Shown: piece after piece, positions 6,154 to 6,327 of the stretch | Position numbering within the stretch: the stretch's first letter is position 1 | Layout: each line of letters opens with the position of its first letter | NCBI GenBank assembly: GCA_025352485.1 | Contig: JANXTJ010000182.1 | Coordinates: 1 to 6,327 of the forward strand | Direction of reading: 5' to 3' | Source: Salinibacterium sp. | GTDB taxonomy: Bacteria; Actinomycetota; Actinomycetes; Actinomycetales; Microbacteriaceae | DNA length: 6,327 bases | Notes under the pieces: model-generated | Told to the model about the DNA's origin: nothing | Seen by the model: the letters and a program-made list of their open reading frames with translations, nothing else | Databases searched by the model: none | Program-made: the position numbers and the translations under genes

Positions 6154-6327
6154 CAGGTTCCTTCCAGCAGGCGGTGCAGCAGGCGGAGATTTTTATCGGC
6201 GTAGTGCAGGCTGTCGGTTCGCTCCCGCAGCACGATGTTCGGGATGACGCTGCGCATGACCAACCGGGCCGCCACCAGATCGGGCAGGAGGTCTCGCTCA
6301 GCCGGTAGCAACGGCAGGATGCTCTCG
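6153..6327 (-). CDS. C-terminal end of a probable APH-family phosphotransferase (partial)
   Basis: Reading from the window edge, 57 codons are open before a TGA whose first two bases precede the next gene's ATG (TGATG). The visible part includes LPLLPAERDLLPDLVAARLV, then SVIPNIVLRERT and a final basic helix (NLRLLHRLLEGT). A polar xxAERDLLPDL helix followed by an AARL helix is the usual end of aminoglycoside-phosphotransferase/choline-kinase-fold proteins, where it packs against the kinase C-lobe. All catalytic residues lie beyond the window, so the assignment rests on this short tail and on the neighbour: kinases of this fold pair with AGXT2L-type phospho-lyases, as hydroxylysine kinase does in animals, and some bacteria fuse the two. 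Here they are separate but translationally coupled. The substrate is unknown. Confidence 0.6.
   Translation of the reverse strand, partial: ESILPLLPAERDLLPDLVAARLVMRSVIPNIVLRERTDSLHYADKNLRLLHRLLEGT
6159..6163 (-). promoter_or_regulatory. Shine-Dalgarno for the class III PLP enzyme
   Basis: On the minus strand AAGGA, within GGAAGGAA, ends 5 bases before the ATG at 6153. It is embedded in the last codons of the upstream kinase-like gene and confirms this start. Confidence 0.75.

Overview
The window is a dense, GC-rich stretch of about 6.3 kb. It looks like an actinobacterial chromosome, most likely a high-GC Micrococcales lineage such as Microbacteriaceae. This is inferred from gene content, from frequent GTG starts and coupled overlaps, from an actinobacterial-type LysRS, and from -10 motifs placed for leaderless transcripts. 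The species cannot be named. No mobile element, CRISPR array, rRNA or tRNA gene is visible, and no stretch over 300 bases lacks a gene.

Region 1 (1-2867, plus strand) is a compact co-directional cluster. It opens with the 3' part of a multi-domain bacterial PH (YdbT-like) membrane protein. A Rossmann/DUF2520 dehydrogenase-like protein follows (ATGA overlap), then panC, pantothenate synthetase (TAGTG overlap). PanC joins pantoate and beta-alanine. The DUF2520 neighbour is a candidate for the step that makes pantoate, but this is unproven.

Region 2 (2868-4424) holds lysS, class II lysyl-tRNA synthetase, 42 bases after panC, with its own probable promoter and a short inverted repeat in the gap. 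The order DUF2520-panC-...-lysS recalls the M. tuberculosis order Rv3603c-panC-panD-coaX-Rv3599c-lysS, but here panD and coaX are absent between panC and lysS.

Region 3 (4425-4885) looks intergenic at first but appears to encode three very small membrane proteins of 45, 32 and 59 aa. They run head to tail with a one-base overlap and then a zero-base junction. A -10 hexamer sits exactly 7 bases before the first GTG, as expected for a leaderless mRNA. This is the least described part of the window.

Region 4 (4903-6327, minus strand) converges on region 3. It carries a class III PLP enzyme of the amino-alcohol-phosphate phospho-lyase type and, upstream of it and coupled by TGATG, the C-terminal end of a probable APH-fold kinase. 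Together they suggest a module that phosphorylates an amino alcohol or hydroxylated amino acid and then eliminates ammonia and phosphate. The substrate is unknown.
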